From Manduca sexta (taxonomy: Eukaryota; Arthropoda; Insecta; Lepidoptera; Sphingidae): 64,000 nt of DNA. The stretch is from the NCBI RefSeq assembly GCF_014839805.1, contig NC_051119.1:9045245-9109244 (forward strand), read 5' to 3'. The translations under genes and the position numbers were made by a program. The notes beneath the pieces are model-generated. The model did no database searches and was not told the DNA's origin. It was given only the letters and a program-made list of their open reading frames with translations. This document shows positions 42,719-52,368 of the stretch, piece after piece (within the stretch, counting starts at the first letter, position 1; each line of letters opens with the position of its first letter).

Positions 42719-43946
42719 CATTACTGCTCCGCTCCTATTGGTCATAGCGTGATGATATATAGCCTATAGCACTCCGGGATCAAAGGGCTATCCAACACAA
42801 AAATATATTTTCAGTTCAAACCGGTAGTTCCTGAGATTAGCCATTACTGCTCCGCTCCTATTGGCCATAGCGTGATGATATATAGCTTATAGCGCTCCAC
42901 AAATAAAGGGCTATCCAACACAAAACGAATTTTTCAGTTCAAACTGGTAGTTCCTGAGATTAGCTATTACTGCTTCGCTCCTATTGGTCATAGCGTGATG
43001 ATATATGACTTTGAGCACTCCACAAACAAAGGACTATTCAACCCAAAAAGAATTTTTCAGTTCGAATCGGTAGTTCCTGAGATTAGCCATTTCTGCTCCG
43101 CTACTATTGGTCATAGCGTGATGATATATGACTTTGAGCACTCCACAAACAAAGGACTATTCAGCCCAAAAAGAATTTTTCAGTTCGAATCGGTAGTTCC
43201 TAAGATTAGCCATTACTGCTCCGCTCCTATTGAATATAGCGTGATGATATATAGCCTATAGCACTCCACGAACAAAGGGCTATCCAACGCAAAAAGAATT
43301 TTTCAGTTTGGACCGGTAGTTCCTGAGATTAGCCATTACTGCTCCGCTCCTATTGGGTATAGCGTGATGATATATAGCCTATAGCACTCCACGAACAAAG
43401 GGCTATCCAACACAAAAAGAATTATTCAGTTTGGACCGGTATTTCCTGAGATTAGCCATTTCTGCTCCGCTACTATTGGTCATAGCGTGATGATATATGA
43501 CTGAGCACTCCACAAACAAAGGACTATTCAGCCCAAAAAGAATTTTTCAGTTCGAATCGGTAGTTCCTGAGATTAGCCATTACTGCTCCGCTCCTATTGA
43601 ATATAGCGTGATGATATATAGCCTATAGCACTCCACGAACAAAGGGCTATCCAACGCAAAAATATTTTTTCAGTTTGGACCGGTAGTTCCTGAGATTAGC
43701 CATTACTGCTCCGCTCCTATTGGGTATAGCGTGATGATATATAGCCTATAGCACTCCACGAACAAAGGGCTATCCAACACAAAAAGAATTTTTCAGTTTG
43801 GACCGGTATTTCCTGAGATTAGCCATTACTGCTCCGCTCCTATTGGATATAGCGTGATGATATATAGCCTATAGCACTCCACGAACAAAGGGCTATCCAA
43901 CGCAAAAAGAATTTTTCAGTTTGGACCGGTAGTTCCTGAGATTAGC
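42719..43946 (-). repeat. 123-bp minisatellite, ten units
   Basis: Units begin at 42719, 42842, 42964, 43088, 43211, 43334, 43457, 43578, 43701 and 43824. Each runs from CATTACTGCTCCGCTCCTAT through GCGTGATGATATATAGCC and TCAGTT(C/T)... to CCTGAGATTAGC. Units 4-5-6 and 7-8-9 share private variants (GCTACTATTGGTC, TATTGAATATAGC, TATTGGGTATAGC), so a trimer of about 369 bp was duplicated. The 88-codon repeated frame at 42995-43261 is an array artefact. Confidence 0.92.
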
Positions 43947-43988
43947 GCGTTCAAACAAACAAACAAACAAACAAACAAACAAACAAAC
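43947..43988. repeat. (AAAC)n microsatellite
   Basis: CGTTCAAACAAACAAACAAAC and onward, about nine units, expanded from the GTTTGTTTG motif that is normally short near the Hel-1 5' end. Confidence 0.9.
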
Positions 43989-44014
43989 TCTTCAGCTTTA
44001 TATAATAGTAAAGA

Positions 44015-44365
44015 TTTGAACACAACAGTAATTTCATCAGATTAGTAGGCACTGTGAATTGGACTGAAATGATATTCAGCAGAGCAGTGATTTAGAAGAC
44101 GTGAAAATCAAGCGGGTTACTCTTACTTTAGTGGTCTGAGAGGGCAATGACGATAAAGTCACTATTTTAGTACTACTTATGCACACGTACTCACTTGTTT
44201 GGTTTCCTAAACGAATCGTAAAACGTTTTATACGCCCCCAATTTTATTGCTCGGCCACTTCCTTTTCCGACTCTGGAATAACTAGTCTGAACGACAGTAA
44301 CTTTAAACATAGACAACTTGTGGGAACTGTAATGATTATGCTATCTCAAATACATCGATAGTTTA
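44015..44365. other. Unassigned stretch
   Basis: A 60-codon frame at 44179-44361 has no motif. Confidence 0.4.
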
Positions 44366-44562
44366 ATGATTTCTTATGTTTACGTGTAAACTATTTTTAC
44401 AGTGATTTCTTATGTTTACGCGAATGTTAGAAATTTCGAAGACTTTGCAGCCTTTGTGGCCACGGGGAAGACCATGAAGGCTACAAAGTCTTTGAAACGT
44501 CGAGAGTAAATTTTAATATAAAAAACAGCAATAAAATTCGTGAAAATACTTTTATTTCAACA
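44366..44562. mobile_element. Fam-G foldback
   Basis: Arms 44434-44459 and 44472-44497 pair over 26 bp with four mismatches (TTTCGAAGACTTTGCAGCCT and its partner), leaving a 12-bp loop. TTTCTTATGTTTACG occurs twice at the left, hinting at an extra partial copy. Confidence 0.75.
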
Positions 44563-44572
44563 TCGATAATTT

Positions 44573-44700
44573 GATAGGCCGGCATAATTGTGTTGGCTAG
44601 TGAGGAATAATCAGCTCTCGTTTAATATTCTTTCAGCACACCACTTCACTTACCAGGTGCAGTAGTCATTTTCCCGTGGCAGTATATTAAAGAAAAGAGA
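44573..44700 (+). mobile_element. Fam-B tail module
   Basis: Begins AGGCCGGCATAATTGTGTTG, then TTTAATATTCTTTCAGCACA, CCACTTCACTTACCAGGTGC and ATTTTCCCGTGG. It starts at the same base as other headless fam-B copies, directly after a fam-G end. Confidence 0.7.
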
Positions 44701-44862
44701 CAGGCAAGACAATAAAAAGTGTTTTTCGTGAAACACAAGATGAAAGTTTGAGAAACTTTGCGACACAAACCACAATACTCGAAAGAGCCAAGCGTACGTA
44801 AAGTCTGCAAACAACTCATGACTTGACACATTCTTAACAACCCACTTGCTACATCTACTTTA

Positions 44863-44891
44863 GTATTAGCTCGCGGTTTCGCCCGCGTTAC
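44863..44891 (-). mobile_element. Hel-1 3' hairpin fragment
   Basis: TTAGCTCGCGGTTTCGCCCG then CGTTACG resembles the Hel-1 3' hairpin in reverse. Nothing else of the element is present. Confidence 0.45.
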
Positions 44892-45057
44892 GTCTAAGAT
44901 AAAAAGTTTAACACCCAATGAATATAGCTTCTTAGTCGTTAGTGAATTTTTGAAAACAAGTTTTAAAGTTTTTTTTTTCTTGAATCATCTGTTTATAATA
45001 TTAATATTCTGCCTGTTATAGTCCTTACACGAAATAAAAAATACCTTTGTTTTTTTT

Positions 45058-45315
45058 TTGTTTATGGCCATGGCAGAGTGATCCAACTGCACCTGTTGGT
45101 AAATGGAGTGCGGTCCAATAGACTGTCGACTGACGAGAAATGATCACCTCTCGACAGTCATCAGAATTATGGCGGCCTATCGGAACCTGATATATACAGC
45201 CTGATCCCGGAACGCGACACTTACGTGATCCACTATGGCGGGTTTTAACACCTTGTACATAGCGGTCACTATCCGGGCGGATATAAAATACATCCTTACC
45301 ACCAGCAAAATCAGT
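45058..45315 (-). mobile_element. Fam-B element, full length
   Basis: T9GTTTATGGCCATGGCAGAG (tail), GTTGGTAAATGGAGTGCGGT, GACTGTCGACTGACGAGAAA, ATATACAGCCTGATCCCGGA, GGCGGGTTTTAACACCTTGT and GGGCGGATATAAAATACATC, ending CCTTACCACCAGC. Confidence 0.87.
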
Positions 45316-45626
45316 TCAGCAGTTCGAGAGATTTCCTCATAAAGTTACAAACTTAATATAAGCATGGAGTGTTATTTACGCCATTAGCCATGTAATTACT
45401 AATGTCATAAAACGTTTTGGGTTAAACTATAAACTTATTATGACTTAGCTGTAATTGGTAATGGGTTTAGTATTAACATTTCGACCGACACTTGAAATTT
45501 TAACTGCTCTCGTATCGTTGTTTCCAAAATTAATTTACTAGTAGTATTGTATTTTATGGAGTTTTGGATAGTTGACGACTTCGTTAAATCTGAGTTTTGT
45601 GACGTAAAACGTTTATTGATTTAAGA
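45316..45626. other. Unassigned stretch
   Basis: No feature recognised. Confidence 0.45.
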
Positions 45627-46165
45627 ATATCTGATTCCTTATGTTTACGCAAATGTTATAAATTTTGTTAGATTTACTGGTAAGTCTCTCATATGTGAGA
45701 GTCCGCCTGGATAGGTACCACCGTAATGTTTATTTCTGCCGCTTAGCAACAGTGTGTAGTTACTGTTGTATTCCGGTTTGAAGGACATTGCAGTACACAA
45801 GCAACTACTGGACATAATAAGACTTAACATCTCATGTCTCAAGATGGCGAGCACAGTGGAATACCAAACGATTCTTTATAATTCAAGATGTTGGATGGTG
45901 TTTCTGCTGTTTATTGTATCGCTTTCTATCAAGCGAATGACAAAATCGTCTCGTCATTCAAAGCAATAAAAAAAAAATATAAAAATTTAAATGATACTAT
46001 ATACGGATTTATATTATTATTTTCTCCCGACGTTTCAAAGTCTTTACAGCCTTAATCGTCACGGGGCGAACTGAAGTGATCGAGAAAATAATAACATAAA
46101 TAACAACAATCAAATCCGTAAATAGTTTTATTTCAACATCCAAATCGTTTTGACTTATGTGGTTG
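45627..46165 (+). mobile_element. Fam-G repeat interrupted by fam-A
   Basis: The left part, TTCCTTATGTTTACGCAAAT, ends at about 45667. The right part resumes near 45990 with TACGGATTTATATTATTATT, TTCTCCCGACGTTTCAAAGT and TTAATCGTCACGGGGCGAAC. The lost middle matches where fam-A is inserted, so the fam-A insertion is younger. Confidence 0.7.
45668..45985 (+). mobile_element. Fam-A element nested in fam-G
   Basis: Starts TTTACTGGTAAGTCTCTCAT and has GATAGGTACCACCGTAATGT, GGACATAATAAGACTTAACA and CAAGATGGCGAGCACAGTGG, ending TCGTCTCGTCATTCAAAGCA followed by TAAAAAAAAAAT. ATAAATTT-like sequence on both sides may be a degraded target duplication. The 69- and 67-codon frames in it are incidental. 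Confidence 0.85.
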
Positions 46166-46569
46166 TTATTCGTGCGGTTTATAATTAAAAGCATCTGCTT
46201 CCTAAAAAGTGATTTGCTCACTACATACAGCGAACAAATCAACAATCTAGATACATTTGAGTACATTAACAACATGTCTACCGCCAAGACAAAAGTACCC
46301 TCACTTTACCGTGGTATCTGAGGCTAGAGGACTTGATTTCGAGCGGTTAACCGGCCAGAGTTCGTCGAATGTCGCCTAACCACACGACTACTCGCCGCGC
46401 GGTCTCTGCAACTTAACGATTCGACAACTAAACGATAGTTTCATAGCTTAGAGATTGTTCGATAGCCAAGCGAACTTCATTTGTATTTTAAATAAAGATT
46501 ACGGATAATTGTTAAATAATAGTTGGTTCTAAATCTCTGTATAAAAATTTGGTAAACTAAAATATGTGG
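46166..46569. other. Unassigned stretch
   Basis: GC-richer at 46320-46410. A 92-codon minus frame (46009-46287) begins here and crosses the fam-G end; no motif. Confidence 0.4.
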
Positions 46570-46645
46570 CGGATCATAACACATTTTCTATAATGTTCGC
46601 TGTCCGGCGGATATATAAATTAAAATATATTTTACCACCACCAAA
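46570..46645 (-). mobile_element. Fam-B head fragment
   Basis: CGGATCATAACACATTTTCT, GTTCGCTGTCCGGCGGATAT and TTACCACCACCAAAATTGC correspond to the 5' head of fam-B in reverse. Confidence 0.6.
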
Positions 46646-47041
46646 ATTGCTTTATACGTACTGGAAGCAAATCGACTTTCATATCAACAAACGTTGTTAA
46701 TAATTATTTTAATTAATTATCAAATTGGTACATTAACTTGAGCTTTAAATACAAAAGGAATTAAACAAATCATTAAGCTATTAGTAACGCCTTAATAACT
46801 TTTTTTAATCTATATAATAACGGAATGTCTCCAATGTTTATTAGTCTACTCCAATACTCCATAATTTCATAACTGAAACTAACCTATACAACTGTCCAAA
46901 CCACGGCAGAGAAAGTTTGGCTAAAATTAAACTAACCGTTGTCGAGCGATGGAGTGGCAATGGAACTATTAAATACTGCATACAAAAACTTTACCTTTGT
47001 CAATTTTATATGTGTTTGTTGTACGTTTGCTAGAGAGACTT
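46646..47041. other. Unassigned stretch
   Basis: No feature recognised. Confidence 0.45.
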
Positions 47042-47190
47042 TCCCGTCCTCACACCCACCACTACAACTCCTGTAAGCCAGGATCAGCAGTGACACGCAT
47101 TTTATGACACCGAGCAGTGAAGCTCGGCGAGTCTCAGGGAAAACTAATAGTCATTATCCCCCAACGAAATTAATCAAATAGAAAGATAGG
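47042..47190 (+). mobile_element. Fam-J repeat, without fam-B
   Basis: TCCCGTCCTCACACCCACCA, TAAGCCAGGATCAGCAG, then directly GCATTTTATGACACCGAGCA and GTGAAGCTCGGCGAG, and CGAAATTAATCAAATAGAAA. At 22.34-22.88 kb the same two halves are separated by fam-B, so this looks like an uninterrupted version. Confidence 0.6.
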
Positions 47191-47248
47191 GAGGAGTTGT
47201 TTTTGATGTTGTTGTTGGACGTTTTCAAGAGTTGAAAACATGTTTAAT

Positions 47249-47575
47249 CAGGTATCATCATCAGCCACATAAAGTCCACTGCTGAACATAGGCCTCCGAT
47301 AAATATTTCCAGACAGACCTGTCGAAAGCGGCCTGCATCCAGTGTGTTCCTGCGACCTTTATCAAGTTGTCTGTCCACCTTGCAGATGTTCAATACCGCG
47401 CTTGCCGGTAAGCGATCTCCACTCGAGTACTTTTATACCCCATCTACTGTCAGTTCTGCGAACTATGTGCCCTGCCCACTGTCACTTTAGCTTGCTAATC
47501 TGCTGAGCTATATCGGTGACTTTCGTTCTTCTACGAATCCCTTCATTTCTGATCACGTAGAGATATGTCATAAAC
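47249..47575 (-). pseudogene. RTE-clade LINE polyprotein C-terminus, broken
   Basis: The minus strand encodes the C-terminal tail of an RTE-type LINE, a pattern abundant in Lepidoptera: VIRNEGIRRRTKVTDIAQQI, then QWAGHIVRRTDSRWG, then (in a shifted frame) WTDNLIKVAGTHWMQAAFDR and a Ser-Glu-Ala-Tyr-Val-Gln-Gln-Trp ending before TGA. A Trp codon before QWAGH has become TGA, and a frameshift lies near 47398 between the two blocks. The reverse transcriptase and endonuclease domains are missing. The 3' UTR is short and ends in a TGATGATGAT run. Clearly a dead 5'-truncated copy. Confidence 0.85.
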
Positions 47576-47810
47576 AATTATGATACCGTTTATTACATAT
47601 TTAGTATCGTGAAAGCCACCTTAACATTATTTCATAAGTATTGAGCTACTTTTTCAACAGTATAGGAAATAAGAACAACTTTTTAGACAGTAACAGTAAA
47701 TTATAATAAAGTAGAGTTTCAATTATATCAACAGCTAGTTCTCATTTGTACATACTTCGATACTGCTTTGCGATAGTTTGATTCTTAAGATTACTATACT
47801 TTCTTGCTTC
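47576..47810. other. Unassigned stretch
   Basis: No feature recognised. Confidence 0.45.
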
Positions 47811-48057
47811 CCGTATCAAATATCGATTGCTCGTAAGTAAACTGTCGTATCTGGAAAAATAGCGATACTTTTTAGCGTTTCGTTATCAAGGTACTGTTTG
47901 CTACCAAACCAATTTAATACAAAAGTTAATAAACGAAAAAAACCTGTATTAAAAATCTTTTACAATTTTTTTTAATAGGTTTGGTAGTAAAACGTTAAAA
48001 ATGTGAATACCATTATTTTTCAGATACGACTGTTTACTTAGGAGCCATTGATATTTT
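47811..48057. mobile_element. Foldback element, ~247 bp
   Basis: ATCAAATATCGATTGCTCGT and TAAGTAAACTGTCGTATCTG (47815-47853) pair with 48021-48057. Further in, GCTACCAAACCAATTTAATA pairs with TTTAATAGGTTTGGTAG. It is almost entirely an imperfect palindrome with no coding, as in foldback-type MITEs. Confidence 0.7.
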
Positions 48058-49177
48058 CCTGACTAAAGTGCGTAAATTAGCCTCGCGTAAGGATAGGCTT
48101 GCTTCGATAGACCAAAATTTAAGACTATAAACGTTAATTTCGCAGGCATACTGCACGTAATATATTGATTAAATAACATGTTTTGTTTCTTTAGCTATCT
48201 GATTTTTAATTCCTACTTACCACTTAACAAATTATATATTATAATTAACATTGTTATACATAGAAGTGTACAGTTTGATTATCAAAAACCGGTTTATTGG
48301 ACACCCATATTCCCCAATTAATTCAGATAATCGACGCTCTATTACAATAAAAAAGTAGCTGAGCTGGGACATAACAATAAATTATTTCTTTTATAAAGTC
48401 TCATCTACTTCTGTGTGTTTAATAAAACGAATGTTTATAATAAATATTTTTTTAAAACAAAAGCACCACGATATCTTTCAAAGACATAAATCTATTTACG
48501 GATTACTGCCCACAATCTCTTGTAGCGAAAAATGTTGCCAAAAATATTTAGTATAACGATATCAGCTTAGCAAAGCTAAAATGTGTATACAAAATTTCAT
48601 ATTCGTGGAAAACGCTGTTTATTAACGGAGGTCTCTGTTTTATACTTAAAAATATAATTTTACAGAGTACTCGGAATAAGAGATAATTAAAAAAGGTAAT
48701 CACATTATACATTCAATTAATTATTACAAAAATTTTTGGTTCTCAGAAGGTTGGGCTTTGTCTACGTAAAGCTAGTTTTAGTGAATTTATATTAAATTAG
48801 ATTAAATTATAGGTTAGCCACAAATGTGTGTGGAATAATTGTGTTTCTTAAATGGCCATGATTTTTATGACTGGTGCATAATATACAGTGTGGAAAGTTT
48901 TTATGTCAGTAATTTTTTATAAAATTTTTACTTATGACTTTTTGTTACCAGTTGTGACAATTTCATATGTATAGCACCAAGAGTACCAATTATACAAGCC
49001 GAAGTTATTTTTGGTTGCGTAAAGGAATTTTAAAAGTGTCCATTGTCGCTTACTGCTGGGAAATGTTGGCAGTGGTTTTCTTGCATAAAGAGCAACCGAC
49101 AAACATTGTTCCAAGTGACAAACCAAACAAATTAATATGCAAGCAACACTTATGCTCACAAGTTTCAGAAAGGTTTT
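48058..49177. other. Unassigned stretch
   Basis: About 1.1 kb of AT-rich DNA with no recognised repeat or gene. An 82-codon plus frame (48967-49215) runs into fam-B. Confidence 0.4.
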
Positions 49178-49425
49178 TGTTGGTGGTAGGATATATTTTA
49201 TATCCGCCCGGATAGCGACCAACGTACACAAGGTGTCAAAACGCGCCATAGTGCCCGTTCTGGGATCAGCTTGTGCATATCTGGTTACAACAGGCCGGCA
49301 TAATTGTGTTGACTGCGGAGGGGTAATCATCTCTCGTCAGTCGACATTCTATTGGACTTCACTCCACTTACCACCAGGTCCAGTGGAGTCACTTTGCCGT
49401 GTCCGCATTAAACAGAAAAAACCGT
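49178..49425 (+). mobile_element. Fam-B element, full length
   Basis: TTGGTGGTAGGATATATTTT, ATCCGCCCGGATAGCGACCA, GTTCTGGGATCAGCTTGTGC, AGGCCGGCATAATTGTGTTG, CTCGTCAGTCGACATTCTAT and ACTTTGCCGTGTCCGC: near consensus. Frames of 121 and 132 codons on opposite strands cover it and are incidental. Confidence 0.88.
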
Positions 49426-50071
49426 TTGGTGGAATAATGTTAAGATACTTGAATGCATATCATCCTTCACAACAACCACTGACATGTTATACTGTGGTAT
49501 AATATGTCAAAATTTTAAAGATTTCTGATGACCTACGACAAATTTACATAGTTTAGAATGTTTAAATCGCTCTTCTGTAAAGTTTTTTACACTTATACTA
49601 GTATACGTGGGACCCGTTGACATAAAAAAAATATTAACAGCGGCCAACAACGTGTAAGTAAGTCCACTCGGCATCCTCTGTCACGATGAAACTCCACTTA
49701 AAAATGTTACATCACACGCCAATTACATTCAGATCTTGATCTTGTCGATGTTTAACGTAGAGAATGCGATCAGGACGCCTCCCACGCGAACGTCTGTAAC
49801 AGATGTTATCTTTATGCCGTATCTGTTATGCCGTACATTTTTATCGGGTGATATTTTAATTATTTTATTTGAATGGGGTTTTTTGGAGCCAGTAGCTTTG
49901 GTTGGATAGAGATGTGTGGAAGTGAAAGTACTTGGAAATAAATCAATGTTCAGTAAGGTAATTTTATTGAGTGTGAAAATTATATTTTACTAATCGCGAC
50001 TTCGTCTGAATTGTTTAAATACATAATAAATAGTTCTTTATACCATCTTAGTTCTTTGTATGTTACATATA
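49426..50071. other. Unassigned stretch
   Basis: No feature recognised. Slightly GC-richer at 49740-49830. Confidence 0.45.
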
Positions 50072-50286
50072 TCTACACATATTGGAAAACAAAGTCCCCT
50101 TTCCTGTCTGTCTGTATGTTATCGATTTTCTCAAAATCTACTGAACGGATTGTTATGAAATTTGGTATGGAGATAGTGTAAGACCCTGGGAAGGTTAAAG
50201 GCAAGTTTCTGTCCCGGGAAAATATATAGCGGGACTTTTATCCCGAAAAACTCCATCACGCGGGCGAAGCTGCGAGCAAAAGCTAG
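50072..50286 (+). mobile_element. Hel-1 Helitron, short form, full length
   Basis: A|TCTACACATATTGGAAAACA, then AAGTCCCCTTTCCTGTCTGT, GAAATTTGGTATGGAGATAG, CGGGAAAATATATAGCGGGA and GCGGGCGAAGCTGCGAGCAA, ending AAGCTAG|TT. Correct Helitron ends and 3' hairpin. 215 bp, no array. Confidence 0.85.
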
Positions 50287-50373
50287 TTCCGCATATATTT
50301 ATTATTATTTGAATTTTTTCATTGTTTTCAACCTACCTTTCATGCATCTACTATGATATTTTTGCACTACCCT

Positions 50374-50475
50374 AAAGTTGACTGGTAGAAAATGCCTTGG
50401 GCTAAGACCACCTTTATACATTTGTATAAATAAATAAAATAAAATAAAAAAGAATAAAAATAAAAAGCCTTTTAT
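50374..50475 (+). mobile_element. LINE 3' end with A-rich tail
   Basis: GTTGACTGGTAGAAAATGCC, TTGGGCTAAGACCACC and TACATTTGTATAAATAAATA followed by (AAATA)n resembles the LINE 3' end at 26.5 kb and the general R1/Jockey-type lepidopteran pattern. No coding part is left. Confidence 0.6.
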
Positions 50476-51427
50476 TTCTTGCTAAAAAAAGTTACAATTG
50501 AAAATATTAATTACAATTACAATTTTATCAGAATATAAACATCACAGGAATTCATTATTTATTGTGTTATATAATCATTTTATGTGTATATAATTATTAT
50601 TATTTTATTTTTGTTGAACTGCAATTCATTGTATTTAAATTTGTGTAAATAATATTGCAAGAACCCCTCTCAGTCGAAGGTAAAGGCCTCCTCCAGAGAT
50701 ATATTTGTATATGAAGTGCTAAATAAATAAATTGATCCATCGCCGTCATTCCTGTTCATCATTTGGTTCTTCCGAGGAAAATCCACTAACAATATTGCCA
50801 AGTAACCAAAAAGGACACTTATCTTACATAGCCAAAACTCCCTAAATTTGCAACCCCTAATGCTGTACGAAAATGAAGTGTCACAATTTGTAAAAAACAA
50901 GTCAAAACCTGAATAAGTGATTAACGTGAAAGCTTTCTGCGTAGTGACATATTGTTTGCGGGAACAATAGAGTTTTTCATACAAATCGCTTTTGTGCCGT
51001 ACAAAGACCGTATTTGGCGAACGGGAAACGGGTGGGTACATTGCGTATTAAAAAAATGAATTTGATTCGCTGTTATTTATTTTATAAACAACGTATTCTT
51101 TTATTAAAAAACGGCATAGCACAGAACACAATCATTATAAATACTTAAGCACTAAATTACATTAAGACTAGATTGTATTCCTTAAACCTATGCTCTAATT
51201 GAAACGACTCTACAAAAACAATTAAACATCTGCTTATACTTAAGTAATTTATATAAACAAAAATTGTATGGAAACTAAATTGTACCTACCTATAAACTAC
51301 TTAATTTTGGAATACTATTTTCTAATAAGAGTAGACATTGTATGTGAATAAGCCGGCATGACAACAACCATCACCCTTCGTAGTCTCTAAATGCTTTTGT
51401 TTAGATAGTGCCATGTTTCTTCTGCAA
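50476..51427. other. Unassigned stretch
   Basis: A 123-codon minus frame (50670-51041) starts MYPPVSRSPNTVFVRHKS. It has mixed composition and no family I recognise, and I treat it as probably incidental. No repeat seen. Confidence 0.35.
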
Positions 51428-51695
51428 TACTGCCTCGGTGGCGTAGTTGTATTGCATGTCCGGTACAATAGCGCTCTGAGGTCCTGGGTTCGAATCCCGG
51501 GTCGGGCAAAGTGATATTTGGGTTTTTCTGCTCAGTATCAGCCCGGAGTCTGGAATTTGTGCCCGATATGGCGATAGGCTCGCCCCCTATCACATCATGG
51601 GACGGAACATACTTGGCGAAAAGTGGGTGCCCTAGTTGCGCCTCTGCATACCCCTTCGGGGATAAATGCGTGATGTTATGTATGTATGTATGTTC
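51428..51695 (+). mobile_element. SINE-H, near consensus
   Basis: tRNA-like head CTGCCTCGGTGGCGTAGTTG with B box GGGTTCGAATCCCGGGTCGG. Body AAAGTGATATTTGGGTTTTT, TTGTGCCCGATATGGCGATA, ATCACATCATGGGACGGAAC and CCCCTTCGGGGATAAATGCG. Tail (ATGT)n. The B box is intact, so pol III transcription is possible. Frames over both strands are incidental. Confidence 0.93.
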
Positions 51696-51721
51696 TTATG
51701 CAATAGTAGGAGCTTAAGGGT

Positions 51722-51955
51722 GTGCGATTTTTATTCGTACCACAGCACAATTTCCCCATTGCACCTGATGTAAGTGGAGTGGGGTCCAATAAAAAGTCGA
51801 CAGTCGACACTATTAAGCCGATCTGTTGGAACCGGTTATACACAGGCTCCCGGGACGCGATACACTTATGTGAGTCACTATGGCGGGTTTTAACACCTTG
51901 TGTACGATGGTCGATATCAGGGCGGATAAAAATATCCTACCACCAGCATTCAACA
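51722..51955 (-). mobile_element. Fam-B element
   Basis: CACAGCACAATTTCCCCATT (tail), CCTGATGTAAGTGGAGTGGG, AAAAGTCGACAGTCGACACT, TATACACAGGCTCCCGGGAC, ATGGCGGGTTTTAACACCTT and GATATCAGGGCGGATAAAAA, ending CCTACCACCAGC. A short internal deletion lies between the two GTCGAC motifs. Confidence 0.83.
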
Positions 51956-52368
51956 GCTTTATCCAGCATGCGTTAACGAGCGTTCAGTGTCATCTTCATA
52001 CAATGACCATGAAGATTATAGTTGATTCAATAAATTACTAAATAAGGAACTGTTTAGTTCGTTGTTATGTGGATTGTCACGTGCGACGTCAGATGCGTCT
52101 GCGCGCCACCTAATACATTCTCTTTCTTATTTGAAACTTTATTATCAACCTTCTCAGTATTTTTTAAGCTTTATATTTAAAACAGGGCTCATTAAATTCT
52201 GTCGGGCCGCAATAAAACTGGATATATTCTGTTAGACGGGCAAGTAGGAACGCAAATGACTTATCCCGGACATTTGCCACCCGGACCGGATGTGGGGTGA
52301 CCAGAAAATCTGGTACCGTAAGATATTTCTATAAAAATAAGACAGAGTTCTATAATATTGAACTCTAA
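51956..52368. other. Unassigned stretch
   Basis: GC-richer at 52195-52315 (GGACATTTGCCACCCGGACC). I suspect a repeat but cannot name it. Confidence 0.35.

Larger units (their letters stand above)
42413..44014 (-). mobile_element. Hel-1 Helitron with a 10-unit array
   Basis: The plus strand begins CTAGCTTTTGCCCGCGGCTC (3' hairpin plus CTAG, reversed) and ends TTATATAATAGTAAAGA|T, giving A|TCTTTACTATTATATAAAG as the 5' end. The body CTCCATACCAAATTTCATCT and TTAACCGTTTACGCAG is followed by the array at 42719-43946 and an (AAAC)n run. 1602 bp with no Rep/helicase frame. A full copy of the 19.75 kb element, but with ten repeats instead of three. Confidence 0.9.

Noticed and set aside
42995..43261. 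Internally repeated 88-codon protein-like frame
   Set aside because: A consequence of the 123-bp minisatellite units (123 is divisible by 3) inside a non-coding Helitron.
42719..43946. Regularly spaced repeats considered as a CRISPR-like array
   Set aside because: Units are contiguous 123-bp tandem copies with no unique spacers, in a eukaryotic transposon.
48932..49502. Frames of 132 (minus) and 121 (plus) codons
   Set aside because: Overlap each other on opposite strands and coincide with a fam-B element.
50670..51041. 123-codon minus frame outside recognised repeats
   Set aside because: No recognised domain, motif or repeat; length within chance expectation. Kept as a note only.
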